Source of the DNA: an uncultured Clostridiaceae bacterium
GTDB taxonomy: Bacteria > Bacillota > Clostridia > TANB77 > CAG-508
Length of the DNA stretch: 64,000 bases
Assembly: GCA_946998225.1 (NCBI GenBank)
Contig: CAMPYH010000001.1
Location: 62,001-126,000 of the forward strand
Reading direction: 5' to 3'
Both the position numbers and the translations under genes were made by a program. This document shows, one piece after another, positions 19,122 through 28,428 of this stretch. Below the pieces are notes generated by a model. It searched no databases and had not been told where the DNA came from. It worked only from the letters and a program-made list of their open reading frames with translations. Within the stretch, counting starts at the first letter, position 1, and every line of letters begins with the position of its first letter.

Positions 19122-21200
19122 TTAATTAACAAGAAACTCCCCTTCATTAATAGCTTCTGTCGTCTCTGTAATACTTTGTCTTGCCATATTAAAGTATTCC
19201 CTGTATATTTCACGGACTAAATCTCCTTGAAAAGTTCCTTCATAACCATTTTCTATAACGACTATTACCGCTATTTCTGGATTATCAAATGGTGCATATG
19301 AAGCAAAAATAGCATTTGTATTTTCGTTTGCCTCTGCTGTACCTGTTTTAGCAGCAACCTTAATATTAAAATTACTAAAGCTCCTATATGCTGTACCACC
19401 TGGTTGTGTAACTAAGTACATACCTCTTCTTACAGCATCTAAATGTTCTTGTTTAAAATTCTTTTCTTCTACTTTTTCTTCCTTATATCCTGTTACCTTA
19501 TCTGATATTTTCTTAATTTCATCTCTGTTTAAATATGAACCGTCAGAATTTATTATACTTTTAATTATTGTTGGATGTATCTCTTTTCCACCATTTGATA
19601 GCATTGAAATGTATTTTGCCATTTGTATTGGTGTAAAAGAATTATATGACTGACCTATTGCTGCAGAAAGGGGGTCTCCAGGATTCCATAACTGCCCTTT
19701 TTTAGCAGCAGTTTCTTTAGTAGCAAGAAATCCTTCTTCTTCACCTACAAATTCTATTCCTGTTCTTCTTCCTAAACCAAAATATTTTGCATATTCAGCA
19801 ATTTTTTCTTCACCAAGTCTATCCCCAACTTCATAGAAATAATAGTTACAAGAATTCTTGATTGCTAGAGTAACATTTTGCCATCCGTGTGTCATCCCAT
19901 ATTTATATATCCAGCATTCAGGTCTGTGGTATTTAGGATATTTACCCATACAAACTATTCCTTCATCAACTCGAACGGCTCCTGTATCAAGAGCAGCCAT
20001 AGCTGTTGACATTTTAAATGTTGATGCTGGTGAATATAGCCCTTGTACAGATCTGTTTAAAAGTGGTTTATATGGCGAATTTAGATATTCATCCCAATCT
20101 TTTGTAGATATACCTTTTATAAATTTTTGTGGCTCATATTCAGGATAACTGACCATTGAAAGTATTTCTCCTGTTTTTGTATTCATAACAACTGCACTTG
20201 CGCCTTTGGGATTTATAATTCTATGATATTTTCCACTTTTTAATACATTTAACTGATTAATTAATAAGCTTTGTACTTTAGATTGAAGTCTTGAGTCTAT
20301 AGTAAGTACAACATCTCCTCCATCTTTAGGATGTGTTATTACATTTTCTCCTATAACACTTCCATCAATATTCATCTCAATATATTTTTTTCCGCTTTTT
20401 CCTTTTAATATTTCTTCAAATGTTTTTTCAATTCCATTTTTCCCAATTCTATCTTGATTTGTATAACCATCTTTTTTATATTTTTCATATTCTTTTTCAC
20501 TTATTGGTCCTACATATCCTAAAACATGTGAAGCTTCTTCTTTTTTTTCATAATTTCTTATTGGTCTTGTATTAATATTAACTCCAGGCATTTTGTCTGA
20601 ATTTTCTGTTATTTTAATTGCAGTTTCTCTTTTTATATTTTTAGAAACAACTGTTGCCATAAAAACGGAATTTGGATTTGTTCTCATAAGTTCTCTTAAT
20701 TTTAAAACTTTTAAAGTATCTGAGTTTTCATATGAATTAATATCATATATTTCTTTAAGTCTTAAAAAACATTCTTCTGCACTTGCTTGTTCAGGTAACC
20801 CTAATTCTTTTTTCCACTTTACTTGCTCTTCTTGATTTAGATTTATAAATGTAAAGTCTTTAATATTAATTGGAAATTTATTTATATATTGTTCACCATT
20901 TTTTTCTAAAATATCTAAAAGAGTTATTGCCATCACATTAAATTTATTAGAGTCTATTTTAGATTTAAAAACTTCTACATCATATTCAAGTATGGTATCT
21001 GCATATTTTTGACCATTTCTATCTAAAATTTTTCCTCTTGCTCCTTCAATATTTGCAACTTTAGTTAATCTTGAATTAGATATTTCTCTATATTTTTCAC
21101 CCTTAACTATTTGCATGTTAAAAAGAGTAGCAATTAATATAATTCCTACTAAATATGTAAGTATACTCAAAATATTTATTCTTATTTCTTTTTCTTCCAT
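19122..21200 (-). CDS. mrdA: Penicillin-binding protein 2 (elongasome transpeptidase)
   Basis: This 692-aa class B PBP has one N-terminal membrane helix, a dimerisation/pedestal region (RGKILDRNG) and a C-terminal transpeptidase domain. The three active-site motifs are present: SxxK as STFK at about residue 395, SxN as SCN about 60 residues on, and KTG as KTGTAE at about 620. It cross-links peptidoglycan at the outer face of the membrane during lateral growth. The gene follows mreC and mreD, the usual elongasome order, with an 8-base gap after mreD, and ends at a terminator. The length is typical. The ATG is followed by MEEKEIRIN; an upstream AAGGAAAAA serves as ribosome binding site. Confidence 0.95.
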   Translation of the reverse strand: MEEKEIRINILSILTYLVGIILIATLFNMQIVKGEKYREISNSRLTKVANIEGARGKILDRNGQKYADTILEYDVEVFKSKIDSNKFNVMAITLLDILEKNGEQYINKFPINIKDFTFINLNQEEQVKWKKELGLPEQASAEECFLRLKEIYDINSYENSDTLKVLKLRELMRTNPNSVFMATVVSKNIKRETAIKITENSDKMPGVNINTRPIRNYEKKEEASHVLGYVGPISEKEYEKYKKDGYTNQDRIGKNGIEKTFEEILKGKSGKKYIEMNIDGSVIGENVITHPKDGGDVVLTIDSRLQSKVQSLLINQLNVLKSGKYHRIINPKGASAVVMNTKTGEILSMVSYPEYEPQKFIKGISTKDWDEYLNSPYKPLLNRSVQGLYSPASTFKMSTAMAALDTGAVRVDEGIVCMGKYPKYHRPECWIYKYGMTHGWQNVTLAIKNSCNYYFYEVGDRLGEEKIAEYAKYFGLGRRTGIEFVGEEEGFLATKETAAKKGQLWNPGDPLSAAIGQSYNSFTPIQMAKYISMLSNGGKEIHPTIIKSIINSDGSYLNRDEIKKISDKVTGYKEEKVEEKNFKQEHLDAVRRGMYLVTQPGGTAYRSFSNFNIKVAAKTGTAEANENTNAIFASYAPFDNPEIAVIVVIENGYEGTFQGDLVREIYREYFNMARQSITETTEAINEGEFLVN

Positions 21201-21207
21201 TTTTTCC

Positions 21208-21729
21208 TTAAAAATATCTTGTTAATATATTAGATTTAGAAAACACCTCATTTAGCTTTTCTCTAAAGGGTTTTGATATATCATATAATAAAAAAGTTAT
21301 AACTGAATTTAATATTATTTCAACACATAAAATTTTGATAAACTCAAAATTTAAAAATTTTATTTGAATAAATGTTCTTAAGGTTTCAAATAAAATAGTT
21401 ATAATTGAAATTAAAATTATTGAATTTACCTTATTATTTTTTTTAAAAATTGTATTCTTTAATATTTCTAATACCATTAACGAAATATATATTGCTAAAA
21501 TAGATGAAACAGGGTTAATATTTAAAAAAGCATCAAATATATATAAATATACTGTTCCAAATATCAATCCTATTTTTAAATTTGTGTTTAAATATATAAA
21601 AGTTAAATAAATTAAAAATAAACTTGGAGCTATTTTAAGTGTGCCAAAAAGTTTTTGGTCAATAAAGAAAATTATAATTCCACAAATAAATATTAAGATT
21701 GCTGTTATTATTTTATTAAATTTAATCAT
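21208..21729 (-). CDS. mreD: Rod-shape determining membrane protein MreD
   Basis: The 173-aa protein is almost entirely hydrophobic with about five membrane helices, as expected of MreD, and sits between mreC and PBP2. MreD is part of the elongasome with MreC, RodA and PBP2. Sequence conservation in MreD is low, so the call rests on size, topology and position. The start at 21729 lies 30 bases after the mreC stop. Confidence 0.85.
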   Translation of the reverse strand: MIKFNKIITAILIFICGIIIFFIDQKLFGTLKIAPSLFLIYLTFIYLNTNLKIGLIFGTVYLYIFDAFLNINPVSSILAIYISLMVLEILKNTIFKKNNKVNSIILISIITILFETLRTFIQIKFLNFEFIKILCVEIILNSVITFLLYDISKPFREKLNEVFSKSNILTRYF

Positions 21730-21758
21730 ATTTATTATCTTTCTTTTAATTTATTCTT

Positions 21759-22568
21759 TTATTTTTTAATAACTAATAATATTTCTACATCACCAAGATT
21801 TTTATTTGGAGTTACTTCAACTAGTTTATCTGAAAGCCTAGACATGTTTTTAGTTTTGGTAACCTTTCCTACAACTATTCCTTTAGGGAACACTCCTCCT
21901 ACTCCTGATGTTACAACTTGATCTCCAACAGATATATTTGCACTACTAGGTATTAAATTTAATATTAATTTATCTTCTTTTTTCATTGTTCCTTGTGCTA
22001 TTATACTTTCTCTATTCCTTCCAACATTTACACTTATTTTTGAAGATGGATCTGTTATTAATTGTACTTTTGATTCTTCATTATATACTTCAATTATTCT
22101 TCCATAAAGACCAGCTTCAGATATAACTATCATATTTTGTTCAAGTCCTTGATTTTTTCCAGCATCTATCAAAACATAATCTGAAAAATTATTAGTACTT
22201 TTGTATTTTATCTTTACAGGCAAAGTATCAAATTGTGTATATCTATCTCTTAATTTTAATAGTTCATTTAATCTCTTATTATCTTCTGTTAAGATTTCTT
22301 TTGTTTGGATTTCAGCTTTTAATTTATTATTTTCATTTTGAAGTCTAGCTAGTTCTTTTTTTACTTCTTCAATATTTTTAAAATTTTCAATTTGAATATT
22401 TTTATTTCTTCTATTAAATTTTACTGTTCTTATTGGTTTTGTAATAATATCTGTAAATTGTTTTAAATATGAGTTATTTTCCTTTGCATTAGTTAAAAAC
22501 ACTAATATTAAAAGTAATATTAGTGCTAATATATTTGCTAAAATTTTTCTTTTTCTACTTCTTCTCAT
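21759..22568 (-). CDS. mreC: Rod-shape determining protein MreC
   Basis: The 269-aa protein has a short basic N-terminus, one membrane helix (ILALILLLILVFLTNA), a coiled coil (about 60-105, IEEVKKELARLQNENNKL) and the C-terminal beta-barrel domain with typical glycines (DAGKNQGLEQNMIVIS; VTSGVGGVFPKGIVVGKV). MreC scaffolds the elongasome outside the membrane. Its ATG overlaps the radC stop (ATGA), so the two are translationally coupled. The usual mreB gene between radC and mreC is absent. Confidence 0.95.
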   Translation of the reverse strand: MRRSRKRKILANILALILLLILVFLTNAKENNSYLKQFTDIITKPIRTVKFNRRNKNIQIENFKNIEEVKKELARLQNENNKLKAEIQTKEILTEDNKRLNELLKLRDRYTQFDTLPVKIKYKSTNNFSDYVLIDAGKNQGLEQNMIVISEAGLYGRIIEVYNEESKVQLITDPSSKISVNVGRNRESIIAQGTMKKEDKLILNLIPSSANISVGDQVVTSGVGGVFPKGIVVGKVTKTKNMSRLSDKLVEVTPNKNLGDVEILLVIKK

Positions 22569-23245
22569 TTTAAATATTCCATAATACTAATATAATTACC
22601 ATCACCAATTATGATGTGATCTAAAAGATCTATTTCAAGTTTACCTAAAATTTCCTTTAATTCTTTTGTAAACCTTATATCTTGCCTACTTGGTGCTACA
22701 TCACCACTTGGGTGATTATGTGCAATTATTATCCTTGTACTTTCTTCTTTAATAGCTTCTTTTAATACATCTTTTAACGGCACATCGATAGATCTTTCCT
22801 TAAAGTTTGAATAATATCTGGTTTTTAATAAATTATTTTTAGAGTCCAGATACATAGTGCAAAATTTTTCATTTTTTTCATATCTAAGTTTAGGCATAAT
22901 AATTAATGCTGCATCAGATGTTGATTCAATTTTAACATTTTTAGAAACCGGTTTTTCAATTCTTTTTACAATTTCCCCAACCGCTTTTAGATTTAATGCT
23001 TTTACTTTTCCAATACCTTTAAATTTCATTAATTCTTTTATTGATATTGTATGTAAAAATCTTAATCCTTCTTCACTATATGGATTTTTTAAAAGCAATC
23101 TTCTTGCAAGCGAGACTGAACTTTCATTATTGTTTCCAGTTTTTAAAATTATTGCTAGTAATTCCGCATCAGTAAGTGATTCTGCCCCATATTTTTCAAG
23201 CCTTTCATATGGTCTTTCAAATACAGGCATTTCTTCTATTTTCAT
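22565..23245 (-). CDS. radC: RadC family JAB/MPN domain protein
   Basis: The 226-aa protein has an N-terminal helix-hairpin-helix-like region (ELMKFKGIGKVKALNL) and a C-terminal JAB1/MPN metalloprotease-like fold with the HNHPSGD motif and downstream Asp (LDHIIIGDG). Despite its name the family has no proven DNA-repair role. Its position before mreC is conserved in Firmicutes. Its stop codon is TGA, which shows that TGA is not reassigned in this organism. The ATG at 23245 follows AAGGA. Confidence 0.93.
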   Translation of the reverse strand: MKIEEMPVFERPYERLEKYGAESLTDAELLAIILKTGNNNESSVSLARRLLLKNPYSEEGLRFLHTISIKELMKFKGIGKVKALNLKAVGEIVKRIEKPVSKNVKIESTSDAALIIMPKLRYEKNEKFCTMYLDSKNNLLKTRYYSNFKERSIDVPLKDVLKEAIKEESTRIIIAHNHPSGDVAPSRQDIRFTKELKEILGKLEIDLLDHIIIGDGNYISIMEYLK

Positions 23246-23265
23246 TAAATCCTTTTCTAGAAAAT

Positions 23266-23523
23266 CTATGCTAATCTACTATATATTAATAATCCTATTA
23301 ACATTCCTATTATGCTTGAAATTGTAAGGCTTATTGTAAATCCAAAAGTTATTGCTATAACTTTTAAATCTAAAACCAATGGTTTTACAAAGCCAAATGA
23401 TTCTCCATAATTTATCCATTCAAGTCCTTTTACATCTTTTAGACTTGCTCCAATTAAACTTCCTACTACTAAACCAACTAAAAGTAAAAATAGTAAAAGC
23501 CATTTTCTTTCTCTTGCGTTCAT
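23266..23523 (-). CDS. DUF4321 small membrane protein
   Basis: The 85-aa protein has two hydrophobic helices (WLLLFLLLVGLVVGSLIGA and the C-terminal ISSIIGMLIGLLIYS). Size, N-terminus and location next to radC fit the DUF4321 family, which is found in Clostridia near the radC-mre locus. Function is unknown. It starts at 23523 and ends 20 bases before radC. Confidence 0.75.
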   Translation of the reverse strand: MNARERKWLLLFLLLVGLVVGSLIGASLKDVKGLEWINYGESFGFVKPLVLDLKVIAITFGFTISLTISSIIGMLIGLLIYSRLA

Positions 23524-23588
23524 ATTTATTCCTTATCCTTTTTAATTATATATTTCATATTTTTTTATTTCAACGAGTATTTATTATG

Positions 23589-24533
23589 TTAAACTCTACG
23601 TCTTTGTTTTTTTAATATTTTTAATTCTTCATTTAATTTTTTTATAGAATTTTTTACATCTTCAAAAGTTTTTTCAATATCTTTTATATATTGCGGTATA
23701 TCTTCTAGTTTTTCATGTCTAGTTAAATATCCTTCAGCGTATGTTTTATAATATTCTTTATCACTTTCTTTTTCTGATTTCATCATCTTATTATATTGCT
23801 CAAAAGCTTTATAATATCTTTGCATTTCATCTTCTAAATAATTTATATATTTTTCTTTATGATATTTTTCTATTTCTGTATCTTCTATAATTAATTTAAT
23901 TAATATCTTAACTAGTCTTCTATCTAATTTTCCAGGTGTTTTGAAATATCCCTTTGGTCTTTTGCTTCTTTCAGTTGGATGTGAGTTTTGTACCAAAATT
24001 TCTACTGTATCTGTTATTCCAACATGTGATTTGTATTGTCTTTTTGAAGATATTGCATCAAATTCATCTGCTACTCTTATTATTTGTCCCTCATAAGGTA
24101 TATCTTCTGCTGTTAATCCTCTTGGATATCCTGTACCATCTAGTGATTCATGATGGTAGTATGGTCCAGCCATATATGGTCTTAGTTTTTCATCATTCAT
24201 ACATATTTGATATCCAATGGTTGTATGTGTTTTCATAATTTCAAATTCTTCATCTGTTAATTTACCTTGTTTTTGAAGAATTGTTTGAGGTATGAATATT
24301 TTGCCTATATCGTGAAGATAACCACATGTTGTAGCATATATTATAAATCCTTCTTCCATACCTAGTTCTGTACATATTCTACATGTAAGGTTTGCAACAT
24401 TTTCAGAATGTACTCTTGTATATGCATCTAAACTATCCAGCATTGATAATTGATACTTGATTTTTTCGTCTAAATTATATGATTTTAATACTTCACTACT
24501 ATAAAAATCTATTTTCGTGATTTGATCAAACAT
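23589..24533 (-). CDS. HD-GYP domain phosphohydrolase
   Basis: The 314-aa protein has an HD domain with the HD pair in YLHDIGKIFIP, then HHE followed by DGTGYPRGL, which is the GYP signature, and a later RVADEFDAISS motif. HD-GYP proteins usually cleave cyclic di-GMP; some act on other nucleotides. There is no receiver or other sensor domain; about 65 residues precede the HD core and an acidic/basic helical tail of about 100 residues follows. The ATG at 24533 is preceded by AGGAG. It has a transcript divergent from the J-domain gene. Confidence 0.9.
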   Translation of the reverse strand: MFDQITKIDFYSSEVLKSYNLDEKIKYQLSMLDSLDAYTRVHSENVANLTCRICTELGMEEGFIIYATTCGYLHDIGKIFIPQTILQKQGKLTDEEFEIMKTHTTIGYQICMNDEKLRPYMAGPYYHHESLDGTGYPRGLTAEDIPYEGQIIRVADEFDAISSKRQYKSHVGITDTVEILVQNSHPTERSKRPKGYFKTPGKLDRRLVKILIKLIIEDTEIEKYHKEKYINYLEDEMQRYYKAFEQYNKMMKSEKESDKEYYKTYAEGYLTRHEKLEDIPQYIKDIEKTFEDVKNSIKKLNEELKILKKQRRRV

Positions 24534-24610
24534 TTTTTCTCCTAATATAATTTAGCTTATTATATATTCTAAAATTCATTTTTTCCAATGGATTTTTTTG
24601 TTTTTCTACA

Positions 24611-24638
24611 TTGAGATTTTCACAATATATGATATAAT
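24611..24638 (+). promoter_or_regulatory. Promoter of the J-domain gene
   Basis: TTGAGA (24611-24616) and TATAAT (24633-24638) with a 16-base spacer lie 28 bases before the plus-strand start at 24666. The start is preceded by TTGAGG as ribosome binding site. Confidence 0.65.
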
Positions 24639-24665
24639 TATTTTAAATAAATTGTTGAGGTAAAT

Positions 24666-25568
24666 ATGGTTTTTAAAGATTATTACAAAATTTTAGATTT
24701 AGATGATATAACTTTTGATCAAGAGAAAATTAAATCTGCATACAAAAAACAAGCAAAAATTTATCATCCTGATACAAACTCAAGTAATACATCAGAAATT
24801 TTTAATGATATCTATGAAAGTTATCAAATTCTTTCTGATCCAAATAAAAAAAGAGCTTATGACAGACTTTGGCTAAGTTATATTGCAAGAGATAAAAAAG
24901 AAAATAAAACTTATGAACATCAAAGAAGAAATGTCACTATAGAAGAAGAAATAAGAAATCTTTTTTTAGGAGAAAACTTAAATAAAATATTATATAACAA
25001 GAAAAAACAAGACGATTATGAAAAAGGTCTAATTACAAAAGAAAAAAACATAGTTATAGATTTAAGCCTTACAATTGAAGAAGCTTTTAAAGGCGGTAAA
25101 AAAGAAATAACTTTTAATAATTTAAATAACCAAACTAAAACAATATATATTAATATACCAAGAGGAGTCCAAACCGGAGATAAATTACAAATTAAAAATT
25201 TTGAAAAAGCTGTGGATTTTATTGAGCAAACTAATCTTGTAGTAAATATAACTGTTTTAAATGATGATGAATTAGAACTTAAAGGAACTAATTTATATAA
25301 AACTGTAGATTTATATCCTTGGGATTTTGCTTTTGGCAAAAAAGTTGAAACAGAAGTTTTAGGAGAAAAAATTGTAATTTTTATTCCTAAACACAGTTCA
25401 CAAAACTTTACATTTAATCTTAAACAAAAAGGTTTTGTTAATAAACAAGGTTTTAGAGGTGACCTTTTTATAACTACTAATATGGTTTTACCATCTTTGT
25501 TTAATGAAAGTGATTTAGAATTATATAAAAAATTAGAAGAATCATTTAATAATTCAAATGAAGAATAA
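24666..25568 (+). CDS. DnaJ/CbpA-type J-domain co-chaperone
   Basis: The 300-aa protein has an N-terminal J-domain (about 1-70) with the HPD motif (KIYHPDTN) that stimulates DnaK ATPase, then a charged linker and the DnaJ C-terminal substrate-binding beta domains (IPRGVQTGDKLQIKNF; a second copy near the end). There is no cysteine-rich zinc domain and no clear Gly/Phe-rich region, so it is of the CbpA/type II kind rather than canonical DnaJ. No dnaK or grpE is nearby. The last codons and stop lie inside the shared terminator hairpin. Confidence 0.85.
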   Translation: MVFKDYYKILDLDDITFDQEKIKSAYKKQAKIYHPDTNSSNTSEIFNDIYESYQILSDPNKKRAYDRLWLSYIARDKKENKTYEHQRRNVTIEEEIRNLFLGENLNKILYNKKKQDDYEKGLITKEKNIVIDLSLTIEEAFKGGKKEITFNNLNNQTKTIYINIPRGVQTGDKLQIKNFEKAVDFIEQTNLVVNITVLNDDELELKGTNLYKTVDLYPWDFAFGKKVETEVLGEKIVIFIPKHSSQNFTFNLKQKGFVNKQGFRGDLFITTNMVLPSLFNESDLELYKKLEESFNNSNEE

Positions 25569-25602
25569 ATAAAAAAGGCATACGCCTTTTTTATTTATTC
25601 TT
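25561..25602. terminator. Bidirectional terminator containing both stop codons
   Basis: A perfect 19-bp stem (25561-25579 with 25584-25602) with an ATAC loop separates the convergent J-domain and murF genes. Both stop codons (25566-25568 plus; 25595-25597 minus) lie in the two arms, and because the arms are complementary both proteins end in Glu-Glu. A- and T-runs on both sides suit termination in either direction. Confidence 0.9.
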
Positions 25603-27067
25603 CAATATATTTTGCAGGTTCTACTTCTTGTTCTCTAAGTTTATCTGCTATTATTTTAAAATTCATACCATGCGATGCTTTTATTAAGACTATATCATCT
25701 ACTCTTAAAATTTTATCTATGTTTTTATTTATCTCTTCTGCATTTTCAAAATGATATATTTTAATTTTTTCTTCATCAGGTAAATCATTATTTCTTTTTT
25801 CAATCTCGTCACAAATGAATTTTGACATTTCTCCAGCTGTTATAACTAAGTTATATTTACTGTCTATTAATTTGTCCCCTATTTTTCTATGGTACTCTTC
25901 TGCAAAATCCCCAAGCTCTAAAACATCTCCTAAAACAGCAACTTTTCTGCCATAATATTTTTTTGCGTTTATTGTATCTAATGCAGCAACTAAAGATTCG
26001 TAACTTGCATTGTATGAATCATCATAAACAATCATATTAGAGATAGTTACAAATTTATCCATTCTTCTTTCTGTAGATTTTGTATTTTTTAACTCTTCTT
26101 GAATTTCTTCATCAGTCATCTTAAAGATTTTTGCTATATATATTGCAGGTGCAATATTATATATATTATGGATACCAAAAGTATTTATAAAGAATGTACT
26201 TTCATTGCCATCAATACTTATTGTAAATTTTGTACCTTCTTCTTCTGGTATAACATCCTTAATTAATATGTCTGAATTTTCTTTTGTTCCAAATGTTACT
26301 ATATTTACCTTTTTGACTTTTGATGCATTTTCTGCTGGTTGTAATGTATCTAAATCACATTGTCTTTGTTTTTCTTTTTCTGCATATTCTGCTAATTTAT
26401 CTGAATCATTATTTACAATTAAAAATCCATTATCCTTTAACCCATCTAATATCTCAAGTTTTGCCTTTAATATATTATCTCTATTTCCTAGATTACCTAT
26501 ATGTGAGCTTCCTATATTAGTTATAATTGCAATATTTGGTTTAATAAATGTTGAAACTTGACTAATTTCTCCAAAACTATCCATACCCATTTCAGCAATT
26601 AATATTTCAAACTTGTCTTCATATGATGAAAGTGCTAATCCAATACCTCTTTTTGTATTAAAGTTTTTTGGTGTTTTAAAAGTTTTGAATTTTGATTCAA
26701 GAATTTGATTTAAAATTTCTTTTGTAGATGTTTTCCCTACACTACCTGTTATTCCTATTATTACAGGATTATTCATTGAAATTTTATATTCTACTATATC
26801 GTAAAGTGCTTTTTCAGCATCTTCTACTAATATACAATCAATTCCTTCTATATCACTATTTTTATTAGAAATTATTGCAAGTGTTGCTCCATTTTTTCTA
26901 GCATCTTGAATGTATTTATGTCCGTCCATATTTTCACCAACAATTGCTATAAATGTATCGCCTTTTACTATATTCTTTGAGTTTTGTTTTATTTCTCCAA
27001 CTTCCATTTCATATGAGCCAGATAATAATTCTCCACCAACTATATTTAATATTTCTTTTACTTTCAT
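25595..27067 (-). CDS. murF: UDP-MurNAc-tripeptide--D-Ala-D-Ala ligase
   Basis: This Mur ligase of about 490 aa has the ATP-binding loop GITGSVGKTSTKE, the MurF-typical FNTKRGIGLAL segment, the central TNIGSSHIGNLG segment and the C-terminal DDSYNAS and VLGDVLELG motifs. It adds D-Ala-D-Ala to the UDP-muramyl tripeptide in the cytoplasm, completing the peptidoglycan precursor. Of two close ATGs, 27067 has GAGGA at a normal distance; 27073 is almost on top of it. The gene stands alone, convergent with the J-domain gene. Confidence 0.93.
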   Translation of the reverse strand: MKVKEILNIVGGELLSGSYEMEVGEIKQNSKNIVKGDTFIAIVGENMDGHKYIQDARKNGATLAIISNKNSDIEGIDCILVEDAEKALYDIVEYKISMNNPVIIGITGSVGKTSTKEILNQILESKFKTFKTPKNFNTKRGIGLALSSYEDKFEILIAEMGMDSFGEISQVSTFIKPNIAIITNIGSSHIGNLGNRDNILKAKLEILDGLKDNGFLIVNNDSDKLAEYAEKEKQRQCDLDTLQPAENASKVKKVNIVTFGTKENSDILIKDVIPEEEGTKFTISIDGNESTFFINTFGIHNIYNIAPAIYIAKIFKMTDEEIQEELKNTKSTERRMDKFVTISNMIVYDDSYNASYESLVAALDTINAKKYYGRKVAVLGDVLELGDFAEEYHRKIGDKLIDSKYNLVITAGEMSKFICDEIEKRNNDLPDEEKIKIYHFENAEEINKNIDKILRVDDIVLIKASHGMNFKIIADKLREQEVEPAKYIEE

Positions 27068-27216
27068 TTTCATTCCTCATTTATATTTAACTATTCTTTT
27101 TTATAATATACTTAATATTCGCTTTTTTCAATTTTTAAAGATTTAAATGGAAGTTATAAAAAAGTGTATATTGCTTTTTACTTATTTTCTACATATACTT
27201 TATTTAAGGAGATTTT

Positions 27217-28368
27217 ATGAAACCTAAAAAAATAGCTATATTGTATGCTTCATTTGGAAATGGACATAAAGCTACAGCTAATGCGATAAAAAATAAATTA
27301 GAAAAATATGGTGATATAGAAATAGATCTTTTAGACTATTTTGAATACTTTAATAAAACAATAAATTCTATTAGCATAAATTTTTATAAAAATATTGGAA
27401 ATATGCCGGAATCAATTTATTCAAAAATGTACAATTCAACATCAAATGAATCATTTTTTTCAAATGTAATTCCACATATTTTAAAACTTACTGGAATAAG
27501 ATTAATAAAATATTTAAAACAATTTAATCCAGATATAGTTATATGTACACATCCTTTTGCAACACAAGCTTGTGCATATCTAAAAAAGAAGAAAAAATTT
27601 AATTTCTTACTTGCAAATATTTTAACAGATTTTGAAATACATAGACTGTGGTATGATTCACCAGAATTTATAGATTTGTTCTTTGTGAGTACAGAAGATA
27701 TGAAAAAGAATCTAATTGAAGTAGGTGCTGCCAGAAAAGAACAAGTTTTTGTAACTGGCATCCCTGTAAGAGAAGAATTTTCAAAAACATATAATAAAGA
27801 TGAGATATATGATCATTTTAAATTAGATAAAAATAAAAAAACAATAACCTTTTTTTGTGGTGGTGGTCAAGGTATCTTTTATAAAAATGTTATAGATTTT
27901 TTAAAAATAGCAATAGAAAAATTTAAAAATGAAAATTTAATAATTATTTCTGGAAAAAATGATGACGCTATTAAAAAGATTGATAAGATTATTAAAGAAA
28001 ATAATTGTGGAGAAAATGTTAAACTTTTCTCATTTATTTCTGAAATACCAGAACTTATGTATATATCTGACTTCATAATTTCAAAACCTGGTGGTCTTAC
28101 AACATCTGAAGCATTAGCAACTGGGACTCCAATATTGATTATTGCCCCGATACCAGGACAAGAAATAGCAAATACCAAATATTTAGAAAAATATAAAGCT
28201 GGTATATTCTTAAATAATGCTGAAAAAGCTAAAAGTGTTTTTGATCAAATTTTGAATGATTCAACTGATATATTACAAAATTTATCTTTAAACTCAAAAA
28301 ATATTGGTCATCCTAATGCTACACAAGAAATTATAGATATTATTTTAAATCATTATGATAATAATTAA
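27217..28368 (+). CDS. UgtP/MGDG-synthase-type glycosyltransferase
   Basis: The 383-aa GT28-fold protein has an N-terminal SFGNGHKATANAI motif typical of the MGDG synthase/UgtP family and a C-terminal KPGGLTTSEALATGTPI motif that binds the UDP-sugar. The family transfers glucose or galactose from UDP-sugar to diacylglycerol, giving membrane glycolipids and lipoteichoic-acid anchors; MurG-like use is less likely. It acts at the inner membrane face. A strong AAGGAG precedes the ATG. Donor sugar and number of sugars added cannot be told. Confidence 0.88.
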   Translation: MKPKKIAILYASFGNGHKATANAIKNKLEKYGDIEIDLLDYFEYFNKTINSISINFYKNIGNMPESIYSKMYNSTSNESFFSNVIPHILKLTGIRLIKYLKQFNPDIVICTHPFATQACAYLKKKKKFNFLLANILTDFEIHRLWYDSPEFIDLFFVSTEDMKKNLIEVGAARKEQVFVTGIPVREEFSKTYNKDEIYDHFKLDKNKKTITFFCGGGQGIFYKNVIDFLKIAIEKFKNENLIIISGKNDDAIKKIDKIIKENNCGENVKLFSFISEIPELMYISDFIISKPGGLTTSEALATGTPILIIAPIPGQEIANTKYLEKYKAGIFLNNAEKAKSVFDQILNDSTDILQNLSLNSKNIGHPNATQEIIDIILNHYDNN

Positions 28369-28370
28369 TA

Positions 28371-28403
28371 AAAAGGAAATACACTTTTAGTATATTTCCT
28401 TTT
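28371..28403. terminator. Bidirectional terminator between glycosyltransferase and recR
   Basis: A 15-bp stem with one mismatch (28371-28385 with 28389-28403) and a 3-base loop, flanked by A/T runs, lies between the convergent stops at 28368 and 28429. Confidence 0.85.
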
Positions 28404-28428
28404 ATTTTCTTTTTTTATCATTTATTCA

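Noticed and set aside
22565..23245. Reassigned TGA codon (as in some low-GC lineages)
   Set aside because: radC ends in TGA exactly at the mreC start overlap, and the reading frames contain no in-frame TGA needing read-through.
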